A DNA stretch of 64,000 bases from Castor canadensis (GCF_047511655.1 NC_133399.1:5335333-5399332); one strand, 5' to 3'. Positions 23,790-36,937 are shown, numbered from the stretch's first letter. The notes: generated from the letters alone by a model not told the origin. Made by a program: numbers and translations.

Positions 23790-24530
23790 ACATTTTAATG
23801 CATTGTTCCTTTTACTAACTGATTGTGATCTCCAGTTCCATCCATTTACCTGTGTACAACAAAATTTGATTTTCTTTATAACTGAATAAAGTTACATTGT
23901 GTATAAATTTCACATTTTCTTAATTTATTCATCAGTTGTAGGATATCTGTGCTGTATCCATATCTTGACTGTTGTGAATAGTGCTAGTATAAACATGGGT
24001 GTGTAAGTGTCTTTATTGTAACTTGACTTTCATTCCTTCAGGTTATGCCTTGTAGTGTTACTGCTGGACCTTAAGGTGCTTCTTAGTTTTTTAGGAGTCT
24101 CCATGTTGCTTTCCATAGTGGTTGTACTAATTTAAGCTTCCACCAACAATGTATGAGGGTTCCTTTTTTCTGCGTCCTCTCCAATATTTGTTCTTGTTTG
24201 TCCTCTTGATGATAGCCATTCTAGCAGAAGTGAGGTGGAATCTTAATTTGGTTTTGATTTGTAATTCCCTTTTGTCCAGAGATGTTGATCATTGATTCTG
24301 TGTATTTTGGCCATTTATACTTCTTCCTTTGAAAAATTTCTGTTCACTTCACTTCACATTTCTTCACTGGATCATGGATTCTTTGGGAGTATAGTTTTTG
24401 GAGCTTCCTGAAAATTCTGGTTATTAATCCCTTGTCACATATATACGTGGCAAAGATTGTCTCCCATTCTGTGAGGTGTCTCTTAAGTTTGGTGACCATT
24501 TCGTTTGCTGTGCATGGCTGACCTTGTTCC
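23790..24530 (-). mobile_element. LINE-1 ORF2 3'-end fragment
   Basis: It aligns with 8088-8700 and 14790-15550, with many differences. Recognisable parts are the CATTGTGTATAAATTTCACA segment near 23895 and the CCTTGTCACATATA segment near 24430. Confidence 0.8.
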
Positions 24531-25367
24531 TCCATCTTCCCAATCTCAGCTTCTGATGTAGCTAGGTTTACGGGCATGATCCACCAGTGCTCTACTGGTT
24601 AATGTAGTTTTTCCTAGACTAATTAAAGGTGTATTTTTGTAGTCAGAAATTGTGTAAATGTCAGTGATGGTGGCATATTGGTGACATTGAGCTCTGTCTA
24701 GAACATGTCCCACTCTTTTCCTTGTATGATTGTCTTTGGACATTCCCTAATAACAAATGTAATGTTTTTACATTCACATTGTCTATTATCATTCATGACT
24801 TTTTTGTTTTTTTCCTTTTTATTTTCATTCTTTTTGTAACTTGTTTTTAATATTAAGATTGGTGTATAAGTAACCAGATATAAGCTTCCAATATTGTCTT
24901 AGTGCAGCTTCAAATTATTTGCTCAATTTTGTAAGTGTTAGATATTGTGAGAAAATCATAATAATAATAAAAATGAAAACTACCTAAAAATGAAAAAAAT
25001 AATTCCTATATACTGGCAAAGGTTAAAAATTGTTCTCAGGCATTTGTTAGAATAAGCCATCACAGGATAGCTTTTGTTAATGCCCATGTGCTCACTGCAT
25101 AGTAGGACTTTGTCATGAGAGGTGCTGCAGACCCAGTGTGTAGAAGGTGGGGTGATCCTGTTCTACTGTTGCTTCACCACAGAGTCCTAATATAGTATCA
25201 GAATTGCTGTGAGACAGGGTGTGAGTGTAGATGGGGGGTAAGAGTGTGGCGACCCCGGACATAGAGTGACCTTATAAGGTCATCATGTGAACTGCTTATG
25301 AATTTAATGTAGATTTCCAGTGCTGTAAGTATCATTCTTCCTCCTGGAAATCTTTGGAATGTTTTAG
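24530..25367. other. Pre-KRAB intron sequence and unassigned sequence
   Basis: From about 24985 it aligns with the region before other KRAB exons (TACTGGCAAAGGTT at 25013, 43270 and 55863). 24530-24985 is AT-rich and unassigned. Confidence 0.55.
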
Positions 25368-25509
<142 letters not shown>

Positions 25510-25794
25510 GTAAGGGTGACAGTGTTCCTTTAATGAGTCAATAAGAGAACCAGTGGTTTGTGGACATCTGTGCTGCTCCATAGTTTGGAACGTGGAAAGA
25601 GCAAATTTAGCTGGGTACATGTTCCAAGCAGTAGAGCACAAATAGGAGTATTGTGGTACATGCTGGTGAGCAGAAAGAGAGACCATTATCTTCAAAATAG
25701 CCAACTTCAGTTGAGCAACTTTCTCACAGGTTCAGAGCACTGATTTCAAACCCCAATATTATCCCATGTCACCCTCCAAAAATAATCATTGTGA

Positions 25795-25885
25795 AAAGAG
25801 GTGGCCAAGTGGCTCCAGTGGTAGAGTGCCTGCAAAGCACAAGTCCCTGAGTTCAAGACCCCAGTAGTGCCATAAATAATGTAAT
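25795..25885 (+). repeat. ID-like SINE
   Basis: GGCCAAGTGGCTCCAGTGGT, then GAGTTCAAGACCCCAGTAG. The same insertion is present at 57560-57660, so it predates that duplication. Confidence 0.8.
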
Positions 25886-26551
25886 TTTGTGTTTAGGATA
25901 TCATCACAATATCTTATTTTATATATGTAAATATTTCAAAATACACAATGCTTTTAGTCCCATGAATTTTGCATGAATACTGTTGTACATTGAAATGACA
26001 TATGGAGAAAAAGTCATATTGATAGGGTGAATTTGACCAAACTATATTACATGAATGTATATAAATATCATAATAAAACTCCTAAATGAAATTAATTCAG
26101 GCTAATAATTTTTTAAAAATTACCTAGGGAATCAGTGTTGGTGGCACATACCTGGTCATAGCCAGGCTGATACAAATGTGTCATGTGTTTGAGGTCAGCC
26201 TAAGCAACAAACAGACTGAAAATAAAGAAAGAGATGTGAAGATGTGACACAGCCATTCAGTGTTTGCAAAATACTTGCCTTTGATACAGTATTTAGAAGC
26301 CCCTTTCTTTTTCTTTTTCTTTTTTTTCAGTATTAGAGATTGGACAAAGGCCTTCATTTAGCCAGGCATGTGCTCTGCCACCTTAGCTATGATGTCCATA
26401 CCTGAATAAGATTTTTTTCATAATGGCTGTCTTTAGGCCATTCTGCAGAGAATTCAGTTCATTCATGTTTAAAAATTGTTAAGAGAGGGCATAAAACTAG
26501 TAAGTTAAATTATATTCTGAATCTTAGTAATGTGCTTCCCTTTTCACACAG

Positions 26552-27775
<1,224 letters not shown>

Positions 27776-28649
27776 TATGTTCTTAATAGTTTGTTTATAA
27801 AATACATCTCTGTACTACTTTATTTCTCATTTTCACTCTTGATTTAAAAACATTAATCCAGGCATGGTAGTGCTCACCTGTAATCGCATCAAGAAACAGG
27901 CTGAGGTAGAATAAGCATTTGTTCCAGGACAGCCTGAGGTAACCATCTCTCAACAAAAATTTGCACAAAATATAAAATTATTGATGTGACATTCTCTTGA
28001 GGTTTACCCAAATGTGCATGAGTATAATATGTTAATAAGTCTTCTTCCCTCCCATTTTGTATGCTCTCCTTGTACTGGCGATTGAACACAACACAGGACC
28101 TTGCGCTGGTTAATCAAGCACAACACTCTTGTGCTACATCCCTAGCCCTTTTATTTCCATTTGAGAAAGGGTCTCATTGCTTTTGCCCAGGCTAGTGTTA
28201 AACTCACAATCTTGATGCCTCTGCCTCTTAAGTAGCTGCAATATTAGTGTATATCACTGCCCAGTGATATACTGCAGGCTTGGAGTCTCAGATCCCCACC
28301 CAAAATCAGTCTGCAGGGAATGACTGACATGACAGCCATGAAAGAATTAGTACATGTCTCAGGAATCACTTTGCAGTAGTAATTACCAATGACCATCTAA
28401 GAAAAACCCACTGAGCTGTGTGGCCCTTCCTCACACCAATAATCCTAGCTACTTTGGAGGCTTAAGATTGTGAGGAGAGGTTCCAGGTCAATCTGACAAA
28501 TAGTCCTCAAGATACAGTCTCCTAAATAACCACATCAAATTGCCTGGCAGATTGGCTTAAGCAGTGTAGTGCCTGCTTTGCAACCATGAAGCCTTGAGTT
28601 CTAACCTGTTCCTCTTTTAAAAGGCCTGCTGCTACAAATGCAGCATGAT

Positions 28650-29510
28650 GCCTGGTCAGCCTGGATCCCGGGGCAGGACTCCTCCTCCTTGGCTATTTCA
28701 TTGGCAGATACTACTACCCCTTTTCCCACTCTACCTGCTGGTCCCTGTGCACACTTCTGGTAACCAGCTCATCATGGCTGTTCTCTGGTGTGAGCACAGA
28801 CTCCCAGCTATGTTCCTCTCCATAGTGGAGATTGTCTGGCTGATCCCGTCAACTTGTGTGCTGGTTGGCCTACTGTCCTCATCACTCCACCATCTGTGGC
28901 CTGTGATGAACAAATGTCCTTCTTCTTCACATTGGGCCAAACCCATTTAAGCCTGCTTGTGGTCATTGGCTGTGAGTATTCTGTAGCCATCTGCCACCCT
29001 TGCATTGCAGTGAGCATTGGTGACTGGCTGTGCCCAGCTGGGGGTCTGAACCCAGACTGGTGGCTTAACCATGGGGATGATGTAACAATTTCTTTCCACC
29101 TCATTATCTGTGACTCTTAGGGAAGTCCTCATTTTGTGGCTTATTCCTTTTCCCTCTTGAAATTGGCCTGTTATGACCAGACAACCTCTATCACCTCATG
29201 TGATCCTTGTGTGTGTTCCACATCTGAAATGATGTTTACTCATCTTTGTCCTCTACTATTCTTCATTCTGGTTGCCATCTTGAGGATCCCCTCTTTGGGG
29301 CTGGCAGAAGAAATTTTCCATGTGTGTACCCCATCTCTCTGTGTTGGTTGTGCAATCTGGTTTCACCCTCCTCATCTACCTCAAGTCTAGAGGTTCCCAT
29401 TGTATTTACAGTGTCACCCTGATGTCCACCACAGTTGTACTTACCACTCCGTTTCTTAGTCCAATCCTCAGGAACCATCAGTTCATCCTCTGGAATAGGA
29501 TGCCCTAGAT
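28650..29510 (+). pseudogene. Olfactory receptor pseudogene, family 10 (10H-like), copy a
   Basis: Fragments in several frames match a class II olfactory receptor in order: TM1 (LPLFPLYLLVPVHTSGN with IMAVLW), TM3 (FFFTLGQTHLSLL then a changed DRY-type motif and VAICHP), TM4-5 (DDVTISFHLIICDS) and the TM6-7 end (TTPFLSPILRNHQF). The motifs and order recall OR10H. Frame breaks occur near 28800, 28950, 29010 and 29390 and there is a stop at 29118, so it is not functional. It lies about 0.9 kb after a KZNF 3' end, as do the other copies. Confidence 0.75.
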
Positions 29511-29589
29511 GAAAGCTTCTGTTGGTCTCTTTGGTGATGAGGAAAAGGACCAGAGAGGCTGGAGATAATACTGTCTATCTTGATAGGAC

Positions 29590-29672
29590 TCTTTGTGATG
29601 CCAGGGATCTAACCCAGGACCTTCTGCATGCTGGTGAAGTGCTGTACCACCAAGAGACACCCCCAAGCCCTC
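29590..29672 (-). repeat. Classic rodent-type ID SINE
   Basis: The complement of GGTAGCACTTC-type tRNA-derived ID text (GGGATCTAACCCAGGACCTT, AGTGCTGTACCACC). It is shared with 52695-52775 in the segmental duplicate. Confidence 0.6.
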
Positions 29673-30597
29673 CATAGGACTGTTGAAAGAAATGTTCTGA
29701 AAAAATACCCACATCAGTAGTTGTTTGGTTTATATCAGCTGTTTGTCTCCTCTGCTTCTTCCTTGGTCTCCAGCCATCATGATCTGTTCTGTGTGACCTG
29801 GTGTGATGAATCCCTTCTGTTTTCTGTGCCGAGGAAGGTGGCATCTATCTATGGGCAGGATGGGATTAGCACATGTATGTGGGAGTAATTATGCACATTC
29901 AAAATTGAGCCATTAAGAAAAATCTCAAACAGGATGCACTAGTACATGTCTATAATTCCAACTACTTGGAAGTGGAGATCAAAGGATTGCAATTCAAAGT
30001 CAGCTGAGGCAAAGAGATAGTGAGACCCCATGTCAATTACAAATCACGTGTGGTGGCATGCACCTGTTATCACTTGTTATCATAAAAACGTGAGAACCTA
30101 CCTGAAAAATAAAGCAAAAATTGTTTGGGGGCATGGCTTAAGTGGCAGAGGGCCCAACAGAGGTGAAACACAACTGCCATCAAAAAACAACCAAAAAGAA
30201 AACAGAAGGGAAGATGGTTCATTTTCAAATGAGTTCAATGACAGAGTGCAATCTGGCACCAGAGCTCATTATAGGATAGCTATAGGAATCATAGTATGCA
30301 GATGAGAAGTGTTGGTTGATTTCAACATGTGAGTCAAACTGCTACATGGAACCTCCCCTGTTAACAATATGTGACACTGTACATATAGCAAGGAAGTGTC
30401 ATGGCAGTTGTAACTTACCCTTTGAAAGGGGCAGTTAGATATTTGAGCAGAAGCAGGATGTATTTTATAATGATAAACCTGAGAAGGCTGTCACATTCAG
30501 TGTGTTTACTCCACTATTGTCATAAGTTGTTCATATATTGTGGCACCTGTAAAAGTCAAAATGAATTATTACATATTCACATAAAAGGTACCTATAT

Positions 30598-30810
30598 TAT
30601 TTTCCACACTTTGGGGAGGTCAGACTGGGGTTTGAACTTAGTGTTTCATTTGCAATGCAGATGCTTTATTGATTGAGCCAGGCCTCCAGTCCATTTTCCT
30701 CTGGTTATTTTAGAGATGAGACTTCACAAACTGCTGGACTGGCAAATCTCGATCCTCCCTATTTTAGCCTCCAAGTAGCTATGATTATAGGCGTAAGCCT
30801 TTTGCACCTG
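30598..30810 (-). repeat. Dimeric B1-ID SINE
   Basis: GACTGGGGTTTGAACTTAG through GCCTCCAAGTAGCTATGATT. Shared with 53740-53935. Confidence 0.75.
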
Positions 30811-32054
30811 TCTGTTATCCATATTTTTGAGGTGAGGAAAGGTAAGCCTGAGAGATTAAACAATTTTTTGAAAGCACACAGCCATACTGTGGTGAAGCAG
30901 GAATTAAAAGCATTCTCAATCTTTCTGGAGCTGGTGACAAGGACACACATTTTTCAGGTATCTTCAAGGAGAAGTTTGCACTTGAGCATAAGGATAATTC
31001 TGTAATTAGAGTGAGTAGACATGGTTCAGGAACGGAGCACAGTGTAGGTAAATAGCAGTATCTGCAAGCTGGGAAGAAATGTCAGTACCAGCAGACAGAA
31101 TGAGACTCCCTGAGTCTGACAAGATTGCCTGCAGTGTGTATGACTAAATTTGACTCAAGTGACTGCCAGCCCCGTCCAGGACTTTCCAGCTGCCTTCCCA
31201 GCTCCTGTCACTTGTTCCACAAAGGATGGACGTGGGTTTCACCAGCACCAGGTCTCCTCACTTACCTCCCACACCTGGCTGCTACTCAACCTTTCCATTG
31301 AGGATTCTGCACCACCCAGGTCCATGTGCCCCATTTTGAATGCCTGTCCCTTATCACTTCTGGACATCACCTAACACATCCCTCTTTCTGAAATTCCATC
31401 CTCATCACTCTGCTCCTCTGCCAAACTCAAAAAATTCTCATAGAAAGGATGTGACTCAGTTTATCCCTGTGTCCTTCCTCCTGTTCCAGACATGGTTCTC
31501 AGTGTGTATTGATGACCAGATCTTTCCCTCTAGTAAGGACATCAAAGAACCTCCTTTGCTCTCAGTGCCCTATTACCATCCATTACAGATGCTTCAGTCA
31601 GTGAGTCCTGCATGCAGGAGATTGTCTGCAAATCACACTCTTCAGTCCTCACAATGGTCTCAAGAGTACAGCTCTGTTGACCTCCAGGTTCCACCTGAAG
31701 TGGTTGAGGCTGCATAAGATTGATGCCAAGTTCCCACTGCTGAAGCTGGGCTGAAATGCAGATGTGTAGTTCCAGATAGAGCACTCAATCACCACATTTG
31801 GTTACACATAAAGTCTTCTCCTTTAAGAGATTTTAATTTCCTTAATTAATCATTCCTCCTCAAGGGGTGACTGTTCTCTAGACTACCTCCTGCTCCCCAA
31901 TTCCCACCACCAGGTGGCTGCTTTTTGGGACAACTTTTATGGGAATGAAAACTTTCTTATTCTAACCATCAACATGGCTGTCTTTGTCCATGTTCTGTTT
32001 TTAGAAGAGAACAACATGCAGCATAGCCTATAATAATGTACATTGAACTCTTGG

Positions 32055-32460
32055 GGAGCAGCACTGAGGCTTGAATTCAGAGCCTTATGCTTGCTATGCA
32101 GGCACTCTTGCTGCTTGAGCCACACTGCCAGCCCACTTTTTATGATTTTTTTTGATAGGATCTTGAGAACTATTTTACCACTGCTAACTTGGAACCACAA
32201 CACTCCTGATTTCTGCCTCCTGAGTAGCTAGAATTGTACACTGAATTTTTATGGGTTTTTTTTCCAGTGGAACTAAGGTTTGAAATCAGGTCTTCACACT
32301 TGCAAAACACGCAGACTACACTTGAGACACAACTCCAGTCCATTTTGTTCTGGTTATTTTGGATATGGGGTCTCTGGATCTATTTGCTTGGTGTGGCCTC
32401 AAACCATGAACCTCCCAATCAGCATCACTAGTGCCCAGCTACTCCTATGGTTCTTGAGGC
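32055..32460 (-). repeat. Two dimeric SINEs in tandem
   Basis: The first is about 32055-32237, ending CCTGAGTAGCTAGAATTGTA; the second is about 32255-32455. Neither appears in the paralogous place near 55140-55190. Confidence 0.8.
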
Positions 32461-32594
32461 AGTACTGTCTAAGATCATGGCCCCCAAATCTGCTGGGACC
32501 TTTTTTCTGCAGGATGCATGGTAGAAGGGTAAGTGACCATGTGTGAGAAGGAAACTGCAAGAGAGGGCTGCTATTATAGCAAGGCCAGTATAGC

Positions 32595-33575
32595 TGTGGA
32601 GCAAGCTTTTTCTCTCACTCCTTTGTTGGAGCAAGCTTCTTCTTACTCCTGGTTATTACCAAACCTAACTAGGACTAACTGGGGGCGACTGGAGATTCAG
32701 AAAAGACACAGGAAAAAAGACAGACAGACAGAAAGTGGGATCAGGTGTGTTGGGCACTCAGGTGGAGATGCACAACCCTCATTGCTTTCTCTGTATTCTT
32801 TAAGGCCTTACTCCTTTACAGTTCTTTAAAACCTTGCTTCTAAAGTCTTCTTTGACTTTGCTTAAAATCTCTTTCCTTAGACTTGCTCTGTCCCATGTTT
32901 CCTCTTAGCTATTCTTTAGCATAGCTAAGTCTTTGCCCCTGGGCTTGCACTGTTCCATGTTCTCTCTTTAGCTTTTTTAAAGTCTTGGTGCTCAGACTTG
33001 CAAACAACAACAGCTGCGCCTAAAAACTGCATATGTGTAACTCTTAAAGTCTTGGTCCTTAGGTTTGCACTGTCCCATATTCTCTTTAGCCTTTCTTTAG
33101 CTTAGCTTTTCTAAAGCCTATGTATAAAGTTCTTGGTGCAGACTTTCTATCAACCCCTCTTTAGCAATTCCCCTTTAGCAATTTCCCTTCAGCAATTCTT
33201 TTCCCTTCCAAAAGCCTCCTATACCAAAAAGCCAAAAGCCCAAAGCAAAAAGCCTTCCCCATCAAAAAGCAAAAGTCTTAAGCAAAAAGCAAAAACCCCC
33301 AAAACAAAAGCCCAGAGCAAAAGCCTTACATCCTCCTTCAGCGAGTCTTTTCTATCCAGTGGTAAATAGGGTGGAGCAGCAGTTCTTGGGGAGGGGCGTG
33401 ACATCCTGCTTCTCTGAATGTAAACAACTTAGAAATATCTGTTCTGTATTTCCTTCTTCCATGGCTGGGGCTGTGCCTATCTTGGCCTACAGATAATCTT
33501 AGGAAAAACAGTTGAGCTGCATCTTGCCTTGCTTATGTCCAGTTCTCATAGGCGTCTCATAATCCACTCTCCACA
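32595..33575 (-). mobile_element. Solo LTR, copy C (same family)
   Basis: The termini TGTGGA and TCCACA are perfect 6-bp inverted repeats. The exact 4-bp duplication TAGC lies at 32591-32594 and 33576-33579. The TATA region has become TAGAAAAG and the poly(A) signal is degraded. Length is 981 bp. A run of repeated AAAAGCC units at 33225-33330 is shared with copy B. Confidence 0.82.
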
Positions 33576-33579
33576 TAGC

Positions 33580-33795
33580 TGGTCACCAATGGCTTGTGCC
33601 TGTAATTCTAGCTACTTGGGAAGCAGATGTCAGGAGGATTGCCATTCTAATCCAGCCTGGGCAAATATTTCAGGAGATCTATCTAAAAAATACCCAACAG
33701 AAAATGAAGGCTGGTGGAGTAGCTCAAGTGGTGCAGTTCCTGCCTAATAAGCATGAGACTATGAGTCCAAATCCCAATCCTGCCAGAAAAAAAGA
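33580..33795 (+). repeat. Dimeric B1-ID SINE abutting solo LTR C
   Basis: GTGCCTGTAATTCTAGCTAC, then GGCTGGTGGAGTAGCTCAAG with an A-rich tail. It starts at the right-hand target-site copy of the LTR. Confidence 0.8.
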
Positions 33796-33964
33796 CCATT
33801 CTAGCAAAACCTCACCCATTCTTATGTTAACAAAAGTATTCCATTCATGAGGACAAAATCCACATGACCTCATAACCCCATTAAGATCTCACCTTCTAAG
33901 TGTTATTCCATTAGTGATTCTGATTTCAACACATGAGCTTGGAGGGGCACATTGAGACTTGTGT

Positions 33965-34277
33965 TGCATTATTGATCTGAACTCTCTTGCCTAAGTCATT
34001 AGCAAGATGTATCCACCTACTTATGAGTCTCCCTGGCAGAGTGTCAAAGCCCAAAATCCAATAAGGCTCTATTTAATGGTTTGGGTTGAGCAGACACATT
34101 GGATTCCTACCTTGTGACATCATTCAGTTCATTTATTTAAAATAAGTAGTTCCACATCTTATAAACTTCGATCAGCATTCAGAACTATGATTAAAGGATT
34201 GATGGAAAAGACCTCAGGTAAACAGAATATAGTGCTTCACACATTGTCAAAGGGATTGTCCAATGAGGGGCTCCTAC
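33965..34277. other. No gene seen
   Basis: Tail of an older repeat (to about 33965), then unassigned AT-rich sequence up to the retroviral LTR. Confidence 0.5.
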
Positions 34278-34691
34278 TGTTAGAAATGAAGTCTGGGATC
34301 TTGGGATTCCCAAACAACAATCAGAGAAACACTTGATTGTAGCTCAGCAAGGCAAAAAGTTTTGCTTGTACAGCAGGGTGCACAACAGACCATAAGTCTG
34401 ATAAGTAAGCAGACCGAGTGGGAAGTCCACTTGGGTTTTATCTCTAAAGGTAACCCTGCCCCTCATGAGGATTGGTCCATGCTTGGGTTCACAACTCTTC
34501 ACAATTGGTTACTGTGTAGGTTAGGGGGGAGGGGTTGACAGCTCAGCAAGGAACTGAAACTAAGGGCTCCAGATATATGAAACTCAAAGAAATGAAACTT
34601 TTACATCTGGGAAACTAAAATGGCTACAGACTCAAAGTGGCAGTGGTTTGTGTAAGCTACTTCAACAGAAAAGACAGGTCCAAATCCTACA
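34278..34691 (-). mobile_element. 3' LTR of an endogenous retrovirus remnant
   Basis: Read on the minus strand the segment begins TGTAGG and ends CTAACA, as LTRs do (TG...CA). It is immediately preceded, in that orientation, by a purine tract (AAAAAGTGGGGGAAAT at 34692-34707), the usual primer site next to U3. Length is 414 bp. No matching 5' LTR was seen in the window, so target-site duplications could not be tested. Confidence 0.65.
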
Positions 34692-34873
34692 ATTTCCCCC
34701 ACTTTTTGTTACTCATCTACATTCTTTTCTTCAAATTCTGTTAACATCAGCTGACTTTCATGTTCAGTGGTGTCCAAAAGGAAGAGGTTGTTTTGGCAGA
34801 GGTAGGAGTTTCTCAATCTTTGGAGAAGTCCTCTTATGCAGGGAATAATACAACATCCTACAGTCATCATTAC
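34692..34873 (-). mobile_element. Retroviral internal remnant: purine tract and env tail
   Basis: A minus-strand frame of about 55 codons ends just before the purine tract. It has a short Cys-rich hydrophobic stretch and a charged tail, as seen at the cytoplasmic end of a retroviral transmembrane envelope protein. All other internal genes are absent. Homology to KZNF finger sequence begins at about 34874, so the element was cut by a later rearrangement. Not functional. Confidence 0.5.
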
Positions 34874-35024
34874 CCCCCTGTGTAGGTAACCCATGTGGTT
34901 AAACCTTCATTTCATAATTACATGCAATGTCCCACACTAGAAAGAAACACTATGAATATAAGCAATGTGGGAAAAGGCTTCATTAATTGTAGTACCTTTA
35001 GACACCAAGAGTGAGCTCATACTG
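34874..35024 (+). pseudogene. Isolated KZNF finger fragment
   Basis: It aligns closely with 35885-36030, including the shared run TGGTTAAACCTTCATTT and the finger text YEYKQCGKGF, in which the first Cys codon has become Tyr. It joins at about 35024 to sequence found just upstream of KRAB exons (ATGGATGGAGGGTAA, as at 43478). This is therefore the junction of two tandem cassettes. Confidence 0.75.
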
Positions 35025-35173
35025 ATTATGGATGGAGGGTAAAAGTGGGATGATCAGGGCATGGAGTGACCATGTGAAGAACACCACATCATGTGAACTG
35101 CTTGTGAGTAGAATGTAGATTTCCAGTGGTGTGAGTGTCATTCTTCTTCCTGGAAATCTTTGGGATGTTTTAG

Positions 35174-35300
35174 GAGTCAGTGACCTATGAGGATATGGCT
35201 ATGAACTTCACCGTGGAGCAGTAGACCTTGCTGGATGCTTCACAGAAGAAGCCCTACAAAGATGTCATGCAGGAAACCTTGAGGAACCTGGCTGCAGTTG
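35174..35300 (+). pseudogene. KRAB-A exon with one in-frame stop
   Basis: The exon is full length (127 nt). The acceptor TTTTAG ends at 35173 and the donor GTAAGG begins at 35301. The only disabling change seen is TAG at 35222-35224, where the conserved Trp of the EEW motif would be. The finger exon downstream is heavily reduced. Confidence 0.85.
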
Positions 35301-35489
35301 GTAAGGATGTAAGGGTGACAGCGTTCCTTTAATGTGTCAATTGGAGAACTAGTGTGGTCATCAGTGCTGCTTCATAGTTTGGAATGTGGAAAGAGGAAAT
35401 TTGACTAGGTGTGAAGGCTGGGAAAGAGGGATTGTGAGCACTGCAGTTTGATAACAAACTGAGCAAAAATTTCAACAGACCTCACATTT

Positions 35490-35712
35490 ATTGATGGTGG
35501 GCACAGCGGTGTGCTCCTGTCACCCCAGCTACATGGACAAGTACAAATAGGAGAATCACTGTCCATCCACACATATAGTGAAAGCCTATCTGAAAAATAA
35601 CCAACAGAAAAAAGGCTGGTAGAGTGGCTCAATAGTAGAGTGTATGCCCAGCAAGCTCAAGACCTTGAGTTTAGCCCCCATTACAGCCAAAAAACAAAAA
35701 ACTCAAAACAAA
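35490..35712 (+). repeat. Dimeric B1-ID SINE
   Basis: TGCTCCTGTCACCCCAGCTA, then GGCTGGTAGAGTGGCTCAAT. Same intron position as the copies at 19185 and 56560. Confidence 0.8.
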
Positions 35713-35794
35713 ACAAAAAACATGGAAAAGAATGTTTGGTTAATGTAACAGGAATGGCCTCAGTATGCAATGGAATTCTGCCTAAAATTTAACA

Positions 35795-36720
35795 GATCTA
35801 CAATATGTATGCAGTGTGGAAATACGTTCACTTATTCTGTTTCTCTTTGGCTATATGAGAGAACTCAAAGTGAAGAGAAACCCTCTGTAGGGAACCCTTA
35901 TGGTTAAACCTTCATTTAATAATTTCATGCAATGTCCCACACTAGAGAGAAACCCTATGAATATAAGCAATGTGGGAAAAGGCTTCATTGATTGTAGTAC
36001 CTTCAGACACCAAGAATGAACTCACACTGGAAAGGAACCCTATCAATGTAAGCATGGTGGCAAAAAGTCAATTTGTTTTGTTTCTCTTCAAATACATAAC
36101 AGAATTTACAGTGTTGAAAAGTAATGCAAGTAATGTGGAATAGGTTTCATAACTTCCAGGACCTTTGGACAACAGGAATGAACTCAAACTGGAGAAAAGC
36201 CCTATGTTTGTAAGTAGTGAGTAAAGAGCTTCACTTACTCTGATTCTATTGAAATGCATCAGGGATTTCATACTGGAGAGAAACCCTATGTATGTTAAGC
36301 CATGAGATAAACATCTCCTTTCCTCCAGGTACAGTTGAAAACATGCAAACTAAGTCTGAGGAGAATGCCTAACTATAGAATAGGGAATAGATTTAATATC
36401 GTAGCAATGTAACATTTGTGAATTCCTGCAGTCAATCTCATTTCACTTCCCAGACACACAGGGAAATACTATGGTGAGAAGCCTTGATTTCAAAGAATGT
36501 ACAAAAGTCTGCTATGGGACACGTGTGAGATGCACTCTGGACCAAACTCTGTGAATGTGGAAAATAAAACTGTTAGTGGTGACAACATTTCAAAGTCCTG
36601 TGAAAATTTATGCAGTGGAATCCTACAAACGTTGGTGATGTAAGAGTTTGATGCAAAGTAATTTGTGTAGAATGCTTCAGGAAATGGTAACCTGAATAAA
36701 ATGTCGTAGACATTTTAATA
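35795..36720 (+). pseudogene. Reduced KZNF finger exon and 3' UTR
   Basis: Intron-2 sequence passes directly into finger sequence near 35795, so the linker exon and the start of the finger exon are deleted. About five degenerate fingers can be traced to 36350, with stops and Cys losses. The 3' UTR is conserved with AATAAA at 36695-36700. Confidence 0.85.
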
Positions 36721-36937
36721 TTTTGTATTTATCAATGCTTCCTTTATAAAATAGATCTCTGGACTAATGTATTTCTAATTTTTACTCTCAAAACATTATT
36801 GAAACCAGGTATGGTAGTGCATACTTGAAATGGTATCCCACAAGAGACTGAAGAAGGATGATTATGTGTTTCAGATCAGCCTGGGCTACATAGTAGAATC
36901 CTTTTCAAAAAAAATCCCACAAAATATGCTAATAATT

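Larger units (their letters stand above)
21720..24500. repeat. Intronic segment duplication, copy 3
   Basis: Same order again: L1 end, SINE at 22055, older repeat near 22610, GGTTGTCAACATGACTGG near 22969, SINE at 23580, L1. The second SINE present in copies 1 and 2 (6592 and 13335) is absent here near 22460, so that SINE postdates the split of copy 3 or was lost. Confidence 0.7.
28640..32594. repeat. OR pseudogene plus downstream flank, segmental duplication copy 1
   Basis: Collinear with 51640-55289. Anchors are TGTTTGTCTCCTCTG (29740 and 52845), GCAGATGAGAAGTGTTGG (30298 and 53436), CACCTCCCACACC-type text near 31265 and 54360, and GTAGAAGGGTAAGTGA-type text near 32520 and 55215. Extra SINEs lie at 32060 and 32255. 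Short frames here have no domain and no coding gene is supported. Confidence 0.75.

Noticed and set aside
28645..29390. Open frames of 84-101 codons with receptor-like text, as possible small membrane proteins
   Set aside because: They are pieces of one receptor broken by frameshifts, which fits a pseudogene better than separate genes.
33225..33330. Short tandem AAAAGCC-type units as a possible CRISPR-like array
   Set aside because: There are no regular spacers. The units belong to a low-complexity part of the solo LTR.
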